A DNA stretch of 7,280 nt, from the NCBI GenBank assembly GCA_900759105.1, contig CAAETY010000139.1, forward strand, positions 1 to 7,280. Reading direction: 5' to 3'. The first letter of the stretch is position 1. The number at the start of each line of letters is the position of its first letter. Source of the stretch: Peptococcaceae bacterium (GTDB lineage: Bacteria > Bacillota > Peptococcia > Peptococcales > Peptococcaceae). The notes under the pieces were generated by a model. That model did no database searches, was not told where the DNA came from, and saw nothing but the letters and a program-made list of their open reading frames with translations. This document shows positions 1-5,470 of the stretch, piece after piece. Both the position numbers and the translations under genes were made by a program.

Positions 1-72
1 CAATCAGCTAGACCCGCCGGCTATCACCCACCGCTGGCGCGGTCCCCCCTCTTTCAGAGAAAGAGGGCTTTT
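1..72 (+). repeat. Palindromic intergenic repeat, subfamily A (copy 1)
   Basis: This is one of five near-full-length A copies in the window (others at 138, 3734, 3825 and 7072). An A unit is three consecutive hairpins: an AGCCG/CGGCT stem, an ACCGC/GCGGT stem around TGGC, and a CCCTCTTTC/GAAAGAGGG stem with a 3-nt loop followed by CTTTT. The first stem is partly decayed here (AGCTAG). The last hairpin plus T-run looks like a plus-strand intrinsic terminator. The copy may extend left of the window. Confidence 0.85.
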
Positions 73-77
73 CTTCG

Positions 78-105
78 TTGCACTGTTGTGCCAATCTGCT
101 GGATT
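78..105 (+). repeat. Truncated subfamily A repeat remnant
   Basis: The stretch starts with the CGTTGCACTGT leader that precedes other A copies (compare 3717 and 7055) and continues through CCAATCTGCTGGA, matching the first bases of an A unit. It then stops and runs into the leader of the next full copy. It reads as a deletion remnant between two A units. Confidence 0.55.
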
Positions 106-137
106 TGCATGCATGTGCTTACGTTGTACTGTCTTAC

Positions 138-211
138 CAATTAGCCGGACCCGGCGGCTATCACCCACCGCTGGCGCGGTCCCCCCTCTTTCAAAGAAAG
201 AGGGCTTTTTT
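138..211 (+). repeat. Palindromic intergenic repeat, subfamily A (copy 2)
   Basis: Near-complete A unit with all three hairpins: AGCCG/CGGCT, ACCGC/GCGGT and CCCTCTTTC/GAAAGAGGG, followed by a 6-T run (205-210 plus flanking T). It lies head to tail with copy 1. Because the T-run is on the plus strand it could stop transcription entering from the left edge, while the facing gene at 305-1468 has its own terminator at 261-292. Confidence 0.85.
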
Positions 212-260
212 CATCATTTTTTCATTTTCCTTCTATATAATAGGGCGTTTTTGGGGCATG

Positions 261-292
261 AAAAAACCCTCGGGTTTGTTGCCCGAGGGTTT
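261..292 (-). terminator. Intrinsic terminator of the 305-1468 NlpC/P60 gene
   Basis: On the minus strand an 11-bp perfect stem (AAACCCTCGGG paired with CCCGAGGGTTT, 7-nt loop) is followed by a run of six T. It begins 12 bases after the stop codon. The plus strand lacks a comparable T-run, so it is unidirectional. Confidence 0.9.
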
Positions 293-304
293 GTGGATGT
301 TTGG

Positions 305-1468
305 TTATACGAAGATGCGGCCTGCGCTGGTGTATGGGTATTCGCTGTAGGATTGAATCTTTACGTTTTGACCCGGTGCCGGTGCGTGGATGTACATGCC
401 GTCGCCGATGTAAATGCCTACGTGGTATGCGCTGTCACCCCAGAATACGAGGTCACCCGGTTGGAGTGCTACGAGGCTGATTGGGGTTGCTGCTGCTTGT
501 TGGTCATAGCTTACGCGTGGTACGCTGATGCCACATTGTGCGTATACGTATTGTACGAGGCCACTGCAGTCAAAGCCTTCCGGTGTGAATCCACCCCATA
601 CATATGGTACGCCGAGGTATTGGAGGGCGTTGTTTACGATTTGTCCGCCAATGGTGTTGTTCGGTATGTTGATGTCCGGTACGGATGGTGTGGTTTCCGG
701 TTTGGTGGATGGCTGTTGTGGTTCTTGTGGTTGTTGGGTATCCGGTACGGTAACATTTACGTCAGGTACGGTCACGTCCACACTTGGTTGTTGTTGGGTG
801 GTTGCGTGTTGGTAGTAGTTCATGTTGTACCAGAATTGTTTGCCGCTGTCCCAAACGCTGGTGCCTGCTTTGTCTTTGAGGACAAGAAGGTTGTTGCCAC
901 TGAGTTCAATGTTGGCAGTTTGGGCGATGGCTTGGAAAAAGCTCATTGGTACGTAGAGGGTACTGTTTACGCTTTGAATAGGATAAGCTTGGCCGCCTTG
1001 TTGGAGTTGGATGGCGGTGTCCCCGTTTGTGAGGTAGAGTTCAAATACTTCATCGGTGCCAATGAGTTTAATTTTTTGTTGATTTTCCGGTTTCCATTCG
1101 ACTTCAAGGGCAGCGGCTTTCATGGCTGCGAAGGTAGAACGGAGTGGGAGATACACTTGACCGTCAATGGTGGTTGCTGCATCGGTTAAGGTGATGTAGT
1201 CATAACCGAGGCTGGCAGTGTCATTGGATGGTTGTTGGGTCGTTTGTTGGTTGCTGCTGCCACTGGTATTGGTGGTGCCGTTTGTGTTGCCGTTGTTGAG
1301 CTGTTGGGTTGCTGCATTTAATGCTTGTGCAGCTGCTTGGAGATTTGTTGTGGTAGTCTCTACGGCAGCGGTGTCATCAGCAGCGAGTGCCGGTGCTACG
1401 CCGGTGGTGCTTGCTACGAGGGTAACAGCACAGAGTGTGATTGCGGTGGTCCATTGTTTCAGATTCAA
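305..1468 (-). CDS. Secreted NlpC/P60 peptidoglycan endopeptidase with stalk domain (387 aa)
   Basis: Predicted exported cysteine peptidase cutting stem-peptide bonds in peptidoglycan. Residues 1-29 form a Sec signal peptide ending APALA before ADD. Residues 31-85 are an N/T/Q/S-rich linker. Residues 88-200 resemble the copper-amine-oxidase N-terminal-like 'stalk' domain (YLPLRS at 106-111; YVPMSFFQA at 172-180). Residues 215-272 are a P/Q-rich linker with VPD repeats. Residues 275-387 are NlpC/P60 with Cys301 (FDCSG), His349 (AYHVGIY) and His361 (YIHAPAP), the complete catalytic set. An in-frame GTG lies 9 nt upstream at 1477. I chose TTG because the extended Shine-Dalgarno AAGGACGTGA (1474-1483) contains that GTG and sits 5 nt before the TTG, as in the M23 paralogue, where the equivalent GTG is out of frame. 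The gene is monocistronic. The molecular role is well supported; the physiological role (growth, division or turnover) is not visible. Confidence 0.93.
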   Translation of the reverse strand: MNLKQWTTAITLCAVTLVASTTGVAPALAADDTAAVETTTTNLQAAAQALNAATQQLNNGNTNGTTNTSGSSNQQTTQQPSNDTASLGYDYITLTDAATTIDGQVYLPLRSTFAAMKAAALEVEWKPENQQKIKLIGTDEVFELYLTNGDTAIQLQQGGQAYPIQSVNSTLYVPMSFFQAIAQTANIELSGNNLLVLKDKAGTSVWDSGKQFWYNMNYYQHATTQQQPSVDVTVPDVNVTVPDTQQPQEPQQPSTKPETTPSVPDINIPNNTIGGQIVNNALQYLGVPYVWGGFTPEGFDCSGLVQYVYAQCGISVPRVSYDQQAAATPISLVALQPGDLVFWGDSAYHVGIYIGDGMYIHAPAPGQNVKIQSYSEYPYTSAGRIFV

Positions 1469-1473
1469 GGGGT

Positions 1474-1541
1474 TCACGTCCTTCCTCTGCGAGGGCTGAG
1501 GGTCTTGGATGATTTTTTGTCATGACCGTTCTCTATTTGAC
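1474..1541 (-). promoter_or_regulatory. Conserved 5' untranslated block with ribosome binding site
   Basis: This 68-base segment of the leader closely resembles 5471-5537 in front of the M23 gene. Shared elements in gene order are AATAGAGAA, CATGACAAA, CCTCAGCC and AGGAAGGACGTGA. The last contains AAGGACGTGA, which differs at one base from the full anti-Shine-Dalgarno complement AAGGAGGTGA. The similarity may be left over from gene duplication or may reflect post-transcriptional control. Confidence 0.6.
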
Positions 1542-1613
1542 GCCCGAACAGATTTGTTTAAGCCTTTTAGTTTTACTTGATGGGTCGTTCACTTTTTTGT
1601 ACATCAAACTTTA

Positions 1614-1643
1614 ATTATAATACCGAAAACATGGCGATTTGAA
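1614..1643 (-). promoter_or_regulatory. Sigma-70 type promoter of the 305-1468 gene
   Basis: The -10 is a perfect TATAAT (1614-1619). With an 18-bp spacer, the -35 candidate is TTCAAA (1638-1643), 4 of 6 to consensus. The aligned M23 promoter has the same spacing. The predicted leader is about 140 nt. Confidence 0.65.
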
Positions 1644-1660
1644 CAGGTTTTTGGGGCTAT

Positions 1661-1686
1661 TGTCATAAAACTGTTGATTTATGACA
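1661..1686. promoter_or_regulatory. WalR-like direct repeat overlapping a perfect inverted repeat
   Basis: The plus strand shows TGTCAT-N5-TGTTGA (1661-1677), close to the WalR/YycF consensus TGTWAH-N5-TGTWAH. It starts 42 bp upstream of the -10. The same bases form the left arm of a perfect 9-bp inverted repeat, TGTCATAAA (1661-1669) and TTTATGACA (1678-1686), separated by 8 bp. Either reading would give an activator-type position upstream of -35. Confidence 0.5.
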
Positions 1687-1715
1687 TTTTTGTCGGTTTT
1701 GTCCGGTCTTTGCGC

Positions 1716-1743
1716 AAAGTCGCTTGCAGAGCGGTTTTCAGCG
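1716..1743. repeat. Upstream imperfect inverted-repeat element (hydrolase set, copy 1)
   Basis: AAAGTCGCT and AGCGGTTTT flank a TGCAG centre. It is a diverged counterpart of the better conserved copies at 2901-2928 and 5692-5719. It starts 97 bp upstream of the -10 box, in the same relative place as in the paralogues. Function unknown; it may be an operator or shared ancestry of the duplicated promoters. Confidence 0.4.
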
Positions 1744-1764
1744 TTTCGTTGTGCAAATTGTATC

Positions 1765-1792
1765 AAAAAAGCCGGAACTGATGTTCCGGCTT
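1765..1792 (-). terminator. Intrinsic terminator of the 1846-2736 NlpC/P60 gene
   Basis: On the minus strand, GCCGGAAC and GTTCCGGC (1771-1790, 4-nt loop, extended by two A-T pairs) precede a run of six T. It lies 53 bases after the stop codon and separates this gene from the next promoter. Confidence 0.9.
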
Positions 1793-1845
1793 CTGTTGTC
1801 GATTTTGTTCAAAAGTGACAGCGTATGTGATAGGGCTGTTACTTT

Positions 1846-2736
1846 TTATTTGATGATGGCGCCACCGCTGGTGTAAGCGTATTGGCTGTAGGATTGAATT
1901 TTTACACTTTGACCCGGTGCCGGTGCATGGATGTATTGGCCGTTACCGAGGTAGATGCCCACGTGGTATGCGCTGCCGCCCCAAAATACGAGGTCGCCCG
2001 GTTGCAAATCAGAGAGGGCTACAGGGGTTGCTGCTGCTTGTTGGGTATAGGTAACACGTGGAATGCTCATGCCACATTCTTTGTATACGTATTGTACAAA
2101 GCCGCTGCAGTCAAAACCGGCAGGGGTGGTGCCGCCCCATACGTAAGGGACACCGATGTATTTCATGGCGGTTTCAACGATGCGTTCACGGGTGGATTTT
2201 TCTACAAAGTTAGGGTCTACGGTGTAGGTTTCGAGGGTTTTCCAGAGTGCTGCTTCTTGGTTTTCGATAAGCACGAGGGTATTGCCGCTTACAGATACAA
2301 CGCGGTTGGTGAGTGCTTGCACGAATGCCATTGGCGCATAGGTTACGCCATTTTCAACTTTGATGCCGTAGTAGGTACCGTTTTCGGTAAGGGATACGGC
2401 GGTTTTATTGGTGTTGTAGTATAATTGGTAGCTTTGACCTTCGATGTCGAGCTTGATTTTGCGGCCTTGCTTGTCTGGGTTGGTGGTGATGGTTGCGCCC
2501 ATTTGTTCCAATGCGCTACGAAGTGGCAAGTAAAGGGTGCCTTGTTCGTTGAGCACGCTGTTGGACATGGTGTATTGTTGCATATTGGTAGCACCTGCGC
2601 CGTTAACGGAGGTGGTGATTTGGCTTTGTTGGGTTTGTACGGCTGCAGTGTCGTCAGCAGCGAGTGCCGGACTTGCGCCTAATACGGATACGCTTAAAGC
2701 GAGGAGAAGCATGGTTGCGATGGATTTCTGTTTCAT
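1846..2736 (-). CDS. Secreted NlpC/P60 peptidoglycan endopeptidase, short form (296 aa)
   Basis: Predicted exported cell-wall cysteine peptidase. Residues 1-26 are a Sec signal peptide (cleavage after ASPALA). Residues 55-160 form a stalk-like domain (YLPLRS at 69-74; YAPMAFVQAL at 133-142). Residues 183-296 are NlpC/P60 with Cys210 (FDCSG), His258 (AYHVGIY) and His270 (YIHAPAP). The catalytic domain is nearly that of the 305-1468 product, but the long P/Q-rich linker is absent, so catalytic and stalk domains sit close together. The signal peptide and N-terminal region also differ. A GTG lies in frame at 2748, but it falls inside the extended Shine-Dalgarno AAGGACGTGA (2745-2754); ATG at 2736 is 8 nt beyond it and starts a typical MKQKS signal peptide. 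It has its own promoter and terminator, so it is monocistronic. Confidence 0.93.
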   Translation of the reverse strand: MKQKSIATMLLLALSVSVLGASPALAADDTAAVQTQQSQITTSVNGAGATNMQQYTMSNSVLNEQGTLYLPLRSALEQMGATITTNPDKQGRKIKLDIEGQSYQLYYNTNKTAVSLTENGTYYGIKVENGVTYAPMAFVQALTNRVVSVSGNTLVLIENQEAALWKTLETYTVDPNFVEKSTRERIVETAMKYIGVPYVWGGTTPAGFDCSGFVQYVYKECGMSIPRVTYTQQAAATPVALSDLQPGDLVFWGGSAYHVGIYLGNGQYIHAPAPGQSVKIQSYSQYAYTSGGAIIK

Positions 2737-2799
2737 GATGTTGATCACGTCCTTTTCGTTCTGTAGTGCATCGAGTTTCTGTGTTCATCGACGGTTCGT

Positions 2800-2829
2800 A
2801 TGCTAACACAGGATTTTGAAAAGGGTCAA
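2800..2829 (-). promoter_or_regulatory. Sigma-70 type promoter of the 1846-2736 gene
   Basis: TTGACC (2824-2829) and TAGCAT (2800-2805) are separated by 18 bp, with an extended TG motif in front of the -10. The predicted leader is about 57 nt, much shorter than those of the two paralogues. Confidence 0.65.
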
Positions 2830-2844
2830 CGGTTTTGAAGGATG

Positions 2845-2861
2845 TGTAAATTTATTGTTTT
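2845..2861. promoter_or_regulatory. WalR-like direct repeat upstream of the 1846-2736 gene
   Basis: The plus strand reads TGTAAA-N5-TGTTTT. The first half matches TGTWAH fully and the second has one mismatch. It starts 40 bp upstream of the -10, almost the same distance as in the two paralogues (42 bp). The binding protein is inferred, not seen. Confidence 0.45.
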
Positions 2862-2900
2862 ATTCGTGTTTGGGATTTTCTGCGGCTGTAACTTTTGCGG

Positions 2901-2928
2901 AAAACGGCTTGGTTGAGCGGTTTTGGCG
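2901..2928. repeat. Upstream imperfect inverted-repeat element (hydrolase set, copy 2)
   Basis: AAAACGGCT and AGCGGTTTT form 9-base arms with one mismatch around TGGTTG. The first 26 bases match 24 of 26 at 5692-5717 upstream of the M23 gene. It starts 96 bp upstream of its -10 box. It could also be read as codons on the plus strand, but that frame has no start signal. Confidence 0.5.
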
Positions 2929-3314
2929 CAAAGGCACGCTGTATTTTATAAAAGAATAAAACAAATAGGTGTTCGTGATAATTTGGTCGTTTTTAGGTAA
3001 TATGGAAATTGGTGTCACTTTTGGCAAAATGTAGCAAATCCTTCTTTTTTTAAGGAAATTGGGGTGGCTTTGTGTAACTTTTGCGAAAAGGCGGCATTTC
3101 TCACAAACGTTGACGCGCACATCACCACAGTATTTTGCCGGCGTTGTTGGGTGAATTCCTTCATATAATGTTGCAATTGAAGTAGATAAGGCGACATATG
3201 AAGCAAATTTACGTCCATTAGCGCAACACAACGGTGCAGCAAACGGCGTGAGTATGTATTGCAAAAGGAACAATGACAAGGCTGTAACTTTTGCAGCCCA
3301 ACCGTAAGCATAAG
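2929..3314. other. Gene-free stretch with short direct repeats and possible decayed coding sequence
   Basis: No convincing gene was found. TGTAACTTTTGC occurs exactly at 3073-3084 and 3283-3294 (also at 2887-2898), with a degenerate form at 3013-3025. GGAAATTGG recurs at 3004 and 3054, pointing to an old tandem duplication. A plus-strand frame at 3155-3304 ends in TAA at 3305-3307 and gives a protein-like string (for example VAIEVDKATYEANLRPLA). It has no start codon with a ribosome binding site and is preceded in frame by TGA, so at most it is a gene remnant. Confidence 0.4.
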
Positions 3315-3342
3315 AAAAAGGCCGCCATAAATGACGACCTTT
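3315..3342 (-). terminator. Intrinsic terminator of the small RNA
   Basis: On the minus strand AAAGGTCGTCA pairs with TGGCGGCCTTT around a 4-nt loop, giving an 11-bp stem that includes two G-U pairs, and a run of five T follows. On the plus strand those two pairs become C-A mismatches, so the hairpin works only for minus-strand transcripts. Confidence 0.7.
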
Positions 3343-3447
3343 CCGAAAAAAGAAGATGAGAGCACGTTACAACCAATAGAGTTACGATCTTTAACTCTAC
3401 GAAGTTTGAAGGAAGAAAAGATAGGTTGCAACGCATAAACTCTCCTC
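3315..3447 (-). ncRNA. Putative structured small RNA, about 130 nt
   Basis: The region is bounded by a consensus promoter (3451-3479) and a terminator (3315-3342). The predicted transcript folds back: GAGAG (3440-3444) pairs with CTCTC (3358-3362), and CGTTGCAACC (3424-3433) pairs with GGTTGTAACG (3365-3374) through one G-U pair. Inside is a hairpin TAGAGTT/AACTCTA (3377-3399). A 24-nt pyrimidine-rich strand (3400-3423, containing TCTTTTCTTCCTTC) stays unpaired. The G-U pair would be C-A on the other strand, supporting minus-strand transcription. It matches no RNA family I recognise; it is not an evident 6S, SRP or T-box RNA. Alternatively it is a short mRNA: an ATG at 3436 follows GGAG by 5 nt, but that frame runs through the terminator. 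Confidence 0.5.
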
Positions 3448-3450
3448 AAT

Positions 3451-3479
3451 AGTATACGGCACGACCGTTTGACTGTCAA
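3451..3479 (-). promoter_or_regulatory. Consensus sigma-70 type promoter for the small RNA
   Basis: TTGACA (3474-3479, perfect) and TATACT (3451-3456, 5 of 6) are separated by exactly 17 bp. This is the strongest promoter in the window. The predicted start is near 3444-3447. Confidence 0.8.
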
Positions 3480-3620
3480 TATACACAAAAATAGCAATTT
3501 GTTACAATCTTGTCCATGATTATGAAAAAGGCTGTAAGATGTGCAGGTTTCTTCTATAGAAAAAGACGGGCTTTCGTAGGCGCCTCGCTTTTATTTGCAT
3601 TCACCTTCGAGGATGCACTG

Positions 3621-3695
3621 CCCTAAGCCTCCTTCCATGTGGAAGGAGGGGGACCGCTTGCGGTGGAGGATAGAGAACTCGCTTTCTCATGAGAG
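3621..3695 (+). repeat. Palindromic intergenic repeat, subfamily B (copy 1)
   Basis: A B unit has CCTCCTTCC/GGAAGGAGG around ATGT, then GGGACCGC and GCGGT forming a second small stem, then GGAGGATAGAGAACTC and a terminal ACTC...GAGT segment. The layout matches the reverse complement of subfamily A (hairpin, GGGACCGC-GCGGTGG, GATAG, hairpin), so A and B are relatives. This copy has a diverged end (CTTTCTCATGAGAGT). Confidence 0.85.
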
Positions 3696-3733
3696 TGCGT
3701 TGCATTTGTATGCTCTACGTTGCACTGTCGTGC

Positions 3734-3804
3734 CAATCAGCCGGACCCGTCGGCTATCACCCACCGCTGGCGCGGTACCCCCTTTTTCAGAGAAAGAGGG
3801 CTTT
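3734..3804 (+). repeat. Palindromic intergenic repeat, subfamily A (copy 3)
   Basis: A unit with the AGCCG/CGGCT stem, a GCGGTA variant after the second stem, and a shortened third hairpin (CCCTTTTTC with GAAAGAGGG, so one C-to-T change breaks a pair). It follows the B copy at 3621 through a linker containing ACGTTGCACTGTCGTG, the usual A leader. Confidence 0.8.
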
Positions 3805-3824
3805 CCTTCGTTGTAATGTCTTAC

Positions 3825-3898
3825 AAATTAGCCGGACCCGTCGGCTATCACCCACCGCTAACGCGGTCCCCCCCTCTTTCAGAGAAAGAGGGCTTTTT
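3825..3898 (+). repeat. Palindromic intergenic repeat, subfamily A (copy 4)
   Basis: A unit in tandem with the copy at 3734. The second stem reads ACCGC-TAAC-GCGGT, showing the stem kept while the loop differs. The third hairpin CCCTCTTTC/GAAAGAGGG is intact and followed by CTTTTT. Confidence 0.85.
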
Positions 3899-3950
3899 CG
3901 TGCATCACCCACTGCCTTCTTTCTATAGAATAAACCCACGAGCTTGCACG

Positions 3951-4029
3951 ACCCCAAGCCTCCTTCCATGTGGAAGGAGGGGGACCGCGTGAGCGGTGGA
4001 GGATAGAGAACTCGGTGGCTCATGAGAGT
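3951..4029 (+). repeat. Palindromic intergenic repeat, subfamily B (copy 2)
   Basis: B unit in which the second stem is ACCGC-GTGA-GCGGT instead of ACCGC-TT-GCGGT: the arms are the same and the loop is longer, which argues that the stem is maintained. It ends with ACTCGGTGGCTCATGAGAGTACC. The linker from the A copy at 3825 (CGTGCATCA, CACTGC, TTGCACGACCCC) recurs between 7143 and 7199. Confidence 0.85.
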
Positions 4030-4103
4030 ACCTTACACACTCGCGCCCATCCTTGCACTGCTCTGCAAATCAATTGTGGTGTTTTGCTGCTTTTTTGCTG
4101 CAC

Positions 4104-4140
4104 AAAAAAATAAGAGCGCTCTTATTGGAGCGCTCTTATT
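4104..4140 (-). terminator. Intrinsic terminator of the M23 peptidase gene
   Basis: On the minus strand AATAAGAGCGCT pairs with AGCGCTCTTATT (4109-4140, 8-nt loop), then a run of seven T. It starts 10 bases after the stop codon. The loop itself repeats the arm (a direct repeat of AATAAGAGCGCTC), so alternative hairpins are possible. Confidence 0.9.
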
Positions 4141-4150
4141 GATGATTATT

Positions 4151-5464
4151 TTACATGACTGCTTTGAGGTTGATGTAATTTGCGGGGTCTACGGTTTTGC
4201 CGTTGATGATGGTTTCGAAGTGGACGTGTGGGCCGGTTACGTTACCGGTTGCGCCCATGGCTGCGATGGTTTGACCTTGCTTTACGGTGTCACCTACGGA
4301 TACGTTGTATGCAGAAAGATGCGCATAGCGGGTTACGAGGCCGCTTGGATGTTGGATATCAACGCAGTTGCCATAGGTAGAGAACCAGGATGCACGGATA
4401 ACGGTGCCGCCTTGTGCTGCATAGATTGGGGTGCCTACAGGGCCTGCAATGTCTACGCCAAGGTGGAAGTCACCAACGATACCTCCGACCGGGTCGATGC
4501 GATAGCCGTAGAGGGAGCTGATGTAGGTTACGCTGGTAGGCCAGAAGAGGGTATCAGCGATTAATCCGTTGCCACCTTTGCAGCTAATCATTGGTACTTT
4601 GCTGGTTCCAATGGTCCCGCTTGGTACGGTGGTGGTGCCACCGGTTGTTCCGCCGGTGGAGCTGCTACCGGTATTACCACCGGTATTTGGTTTTTGTACA
4701 TCCGGTACGGTAATGTCCGGCGTTGGTTTGCTAGGCTGTGGTTGAGGTTGAGGTTGTTGTGGTTTTTGAACGTCCGGAACGGTGATATCCGGTGTTTCTA
4801 CCGGTTTTACCGGTGCGGTGTAGGCGTTCATGGCACTCCAGAAGGATACGCCACTGTTCCATACGTTGTTTACACCGTTCTTTGCTTCAAGTACGAGCAG
4901 GTTGTCGCCGGAAAGGCCAACGTTTGCTGCTTGAATCAAGGCTTGGAAAAAGTTAAGGGACACATAGGTCACGCCGTTCACTGCTTTGAGTGGATAGGTG
5001 GTGCCGCCTTGTTGAATTTGAATACCGGTGCCGTCAGCAGTGAGATAGAGTTCATAGTTTCCTTTGCTTGAGGAGAGCATCATTTTGTTTTGCCCTTCCG
5101 GTTTCCAGGTTGGTTCCAAGGCTTCTGTTTTCATTACTTTGAATGTTGAGCGCAATGGCAGGTACACTTGACCGTCATAGGTTACTGCCGGATCTTCTAA
5201 GGTTACATAGTCGAAGTTCACGGTTGGGTTGTTTGATTCGTTGCTACCGCTGTTGTTGGTATTGGTGTTGCCACCTGTGCTAGTTGAATTATTAAGCTGT
5301 TGGGTAGCTGCATTCAATGCTTGTGCGGCTGCTTGCAAATTTGGGGTTACATTCCCAACGCTTGCGGTGTCATCTGCTGCTTGTGCCGGTGCAACGCCTG
5401 CACAACTTGCAACAAAAGTTACGGCGCAAAGTGTCACTGCGCTGGTCCATTTCTTCAAATTCAA
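4151..5464 (-). CDS. Secreted M23 (LytM-type) peptidoglycan metallopeptidase with stalk domain (437 aa)
   Basis: Predicted zinc endopeptidase cleaving peptidoglycan cross-bridges or stem peptides outside the cytoplasmic membrane. Residues 1-29 are a signal peptide (AQA before ADD), which also contains VASC at 18-21, a plausible lipobox. Residues 31-82 are an N/S/T-rich linker starting with NLQAAAQALNAATQQLNN, as in the 305-1468 product. Residues 85-195 resemble the copper-amine-oxidase N-terminal-like stalk domain (YLPLRS 101-106). Residues 215-290 are a P/Q then G/T-rich linker with PDITVPDVQKP twice (225-235, 249-259). Residues 300-437 are peptidase M23 with zinc ligands His334, Asp338 (HLGVD) and His415 (HVH), plus His382 (YAHLS) and His413, so the active site is complete. 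The start is TTG, 6 nt after the extended Shine-Dalgarno AAGGACGTGA; the GTG inside that motif is out of frame and cannot be used. Monocistronic. Confidence 0.93.
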   Translation of the reverse strand: MNLKKWTSAVTLCAVTFVASCAGVAPAQAADDTASVGNVTPNLQAAAQALNAATQQLNNSTSTGGNTNTNNSGSNESNNPTVNFDYVTLEDPAVTYDGQVYLPLRSTFKVMKTEALEPTWKPEGQNKMMLSSSKGNYELYLTADGTGIQIQQGGTTYPLKAVNGVTYVSLNFFQALIQAANVGLSGDNLLVLEAKNGVNNVWNSGVSFWSAMNAYTAPVKPVETPDITVPDVQKPQQPQPQPQPSKPTPDITVPDVQKPNTGGNTGSSSTGGTTGGTTTVPSGTIGTSKVPMISCKGGNGLIADTLFWPTSVTYISSLYGYRIDPVGGIVGDFHLGVDIAGPVGTPIYAAQGGTVIRASWFSTYGNCVDIQHPSGLVTRYAHLSAYNVSVGDTVKQGQTIAAMGATGNVTGPHVHFETIINGKTVDPANYINLKAVM

Positions 5465-5470
5465 AGGGGG

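Noticed and set aside
86..1189. Long plus-strand open frame (367 codons)
   Set aside because: It is the antisense shadow of the 305-1468 NlpC/P60 gene, begins inside the repeat array, and has no ribosome binding site or recognisable domain.
3400..3423. SRP RNA, suggested by GAAGGAAG on the plus strand
   Set aside because: The conserved SRP loop context (GGTCCGGAAGGAAGCAGC) is absent and the promoter and terminator are on the other strand.
3218..3436. 72-codon frame starting at the ATG after GGAG downstream of the TTGACA/TATACT promoter
   Set aside because: The start has a good ribosome binding site, but the frame runs through the terminator hairpin at 3315-3342 and the product is not protein-like. 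A small RNA explains the signals better; an ATG-started leader peptide is not excluded.
3015..3497. Minus-strand open frames at 2860-3279 and 3015-3497
   Set aside because: They cross the small-RNA promoter and terminator or lie in the repeat-bearing stretch, have unlikely composition (many Cys, His, Arg clusters) and no ribosome binding site.
3516..3624. 36-codon plus-strand frame starting MIMKKAVRCAGFF
   Set aside because: No ribosome binding site or promoter, and it ends inside the B repeat.
3621..4029. CRISPR array or tRNA/rRNA explanation for the repeats
   Set aside because: Unit lengths, opposite orientations, irregular homologous linkers and self-complementary hairpins do not fit a CRISPR array, and no tRNA cloverleaf or rRNA signature was seen.
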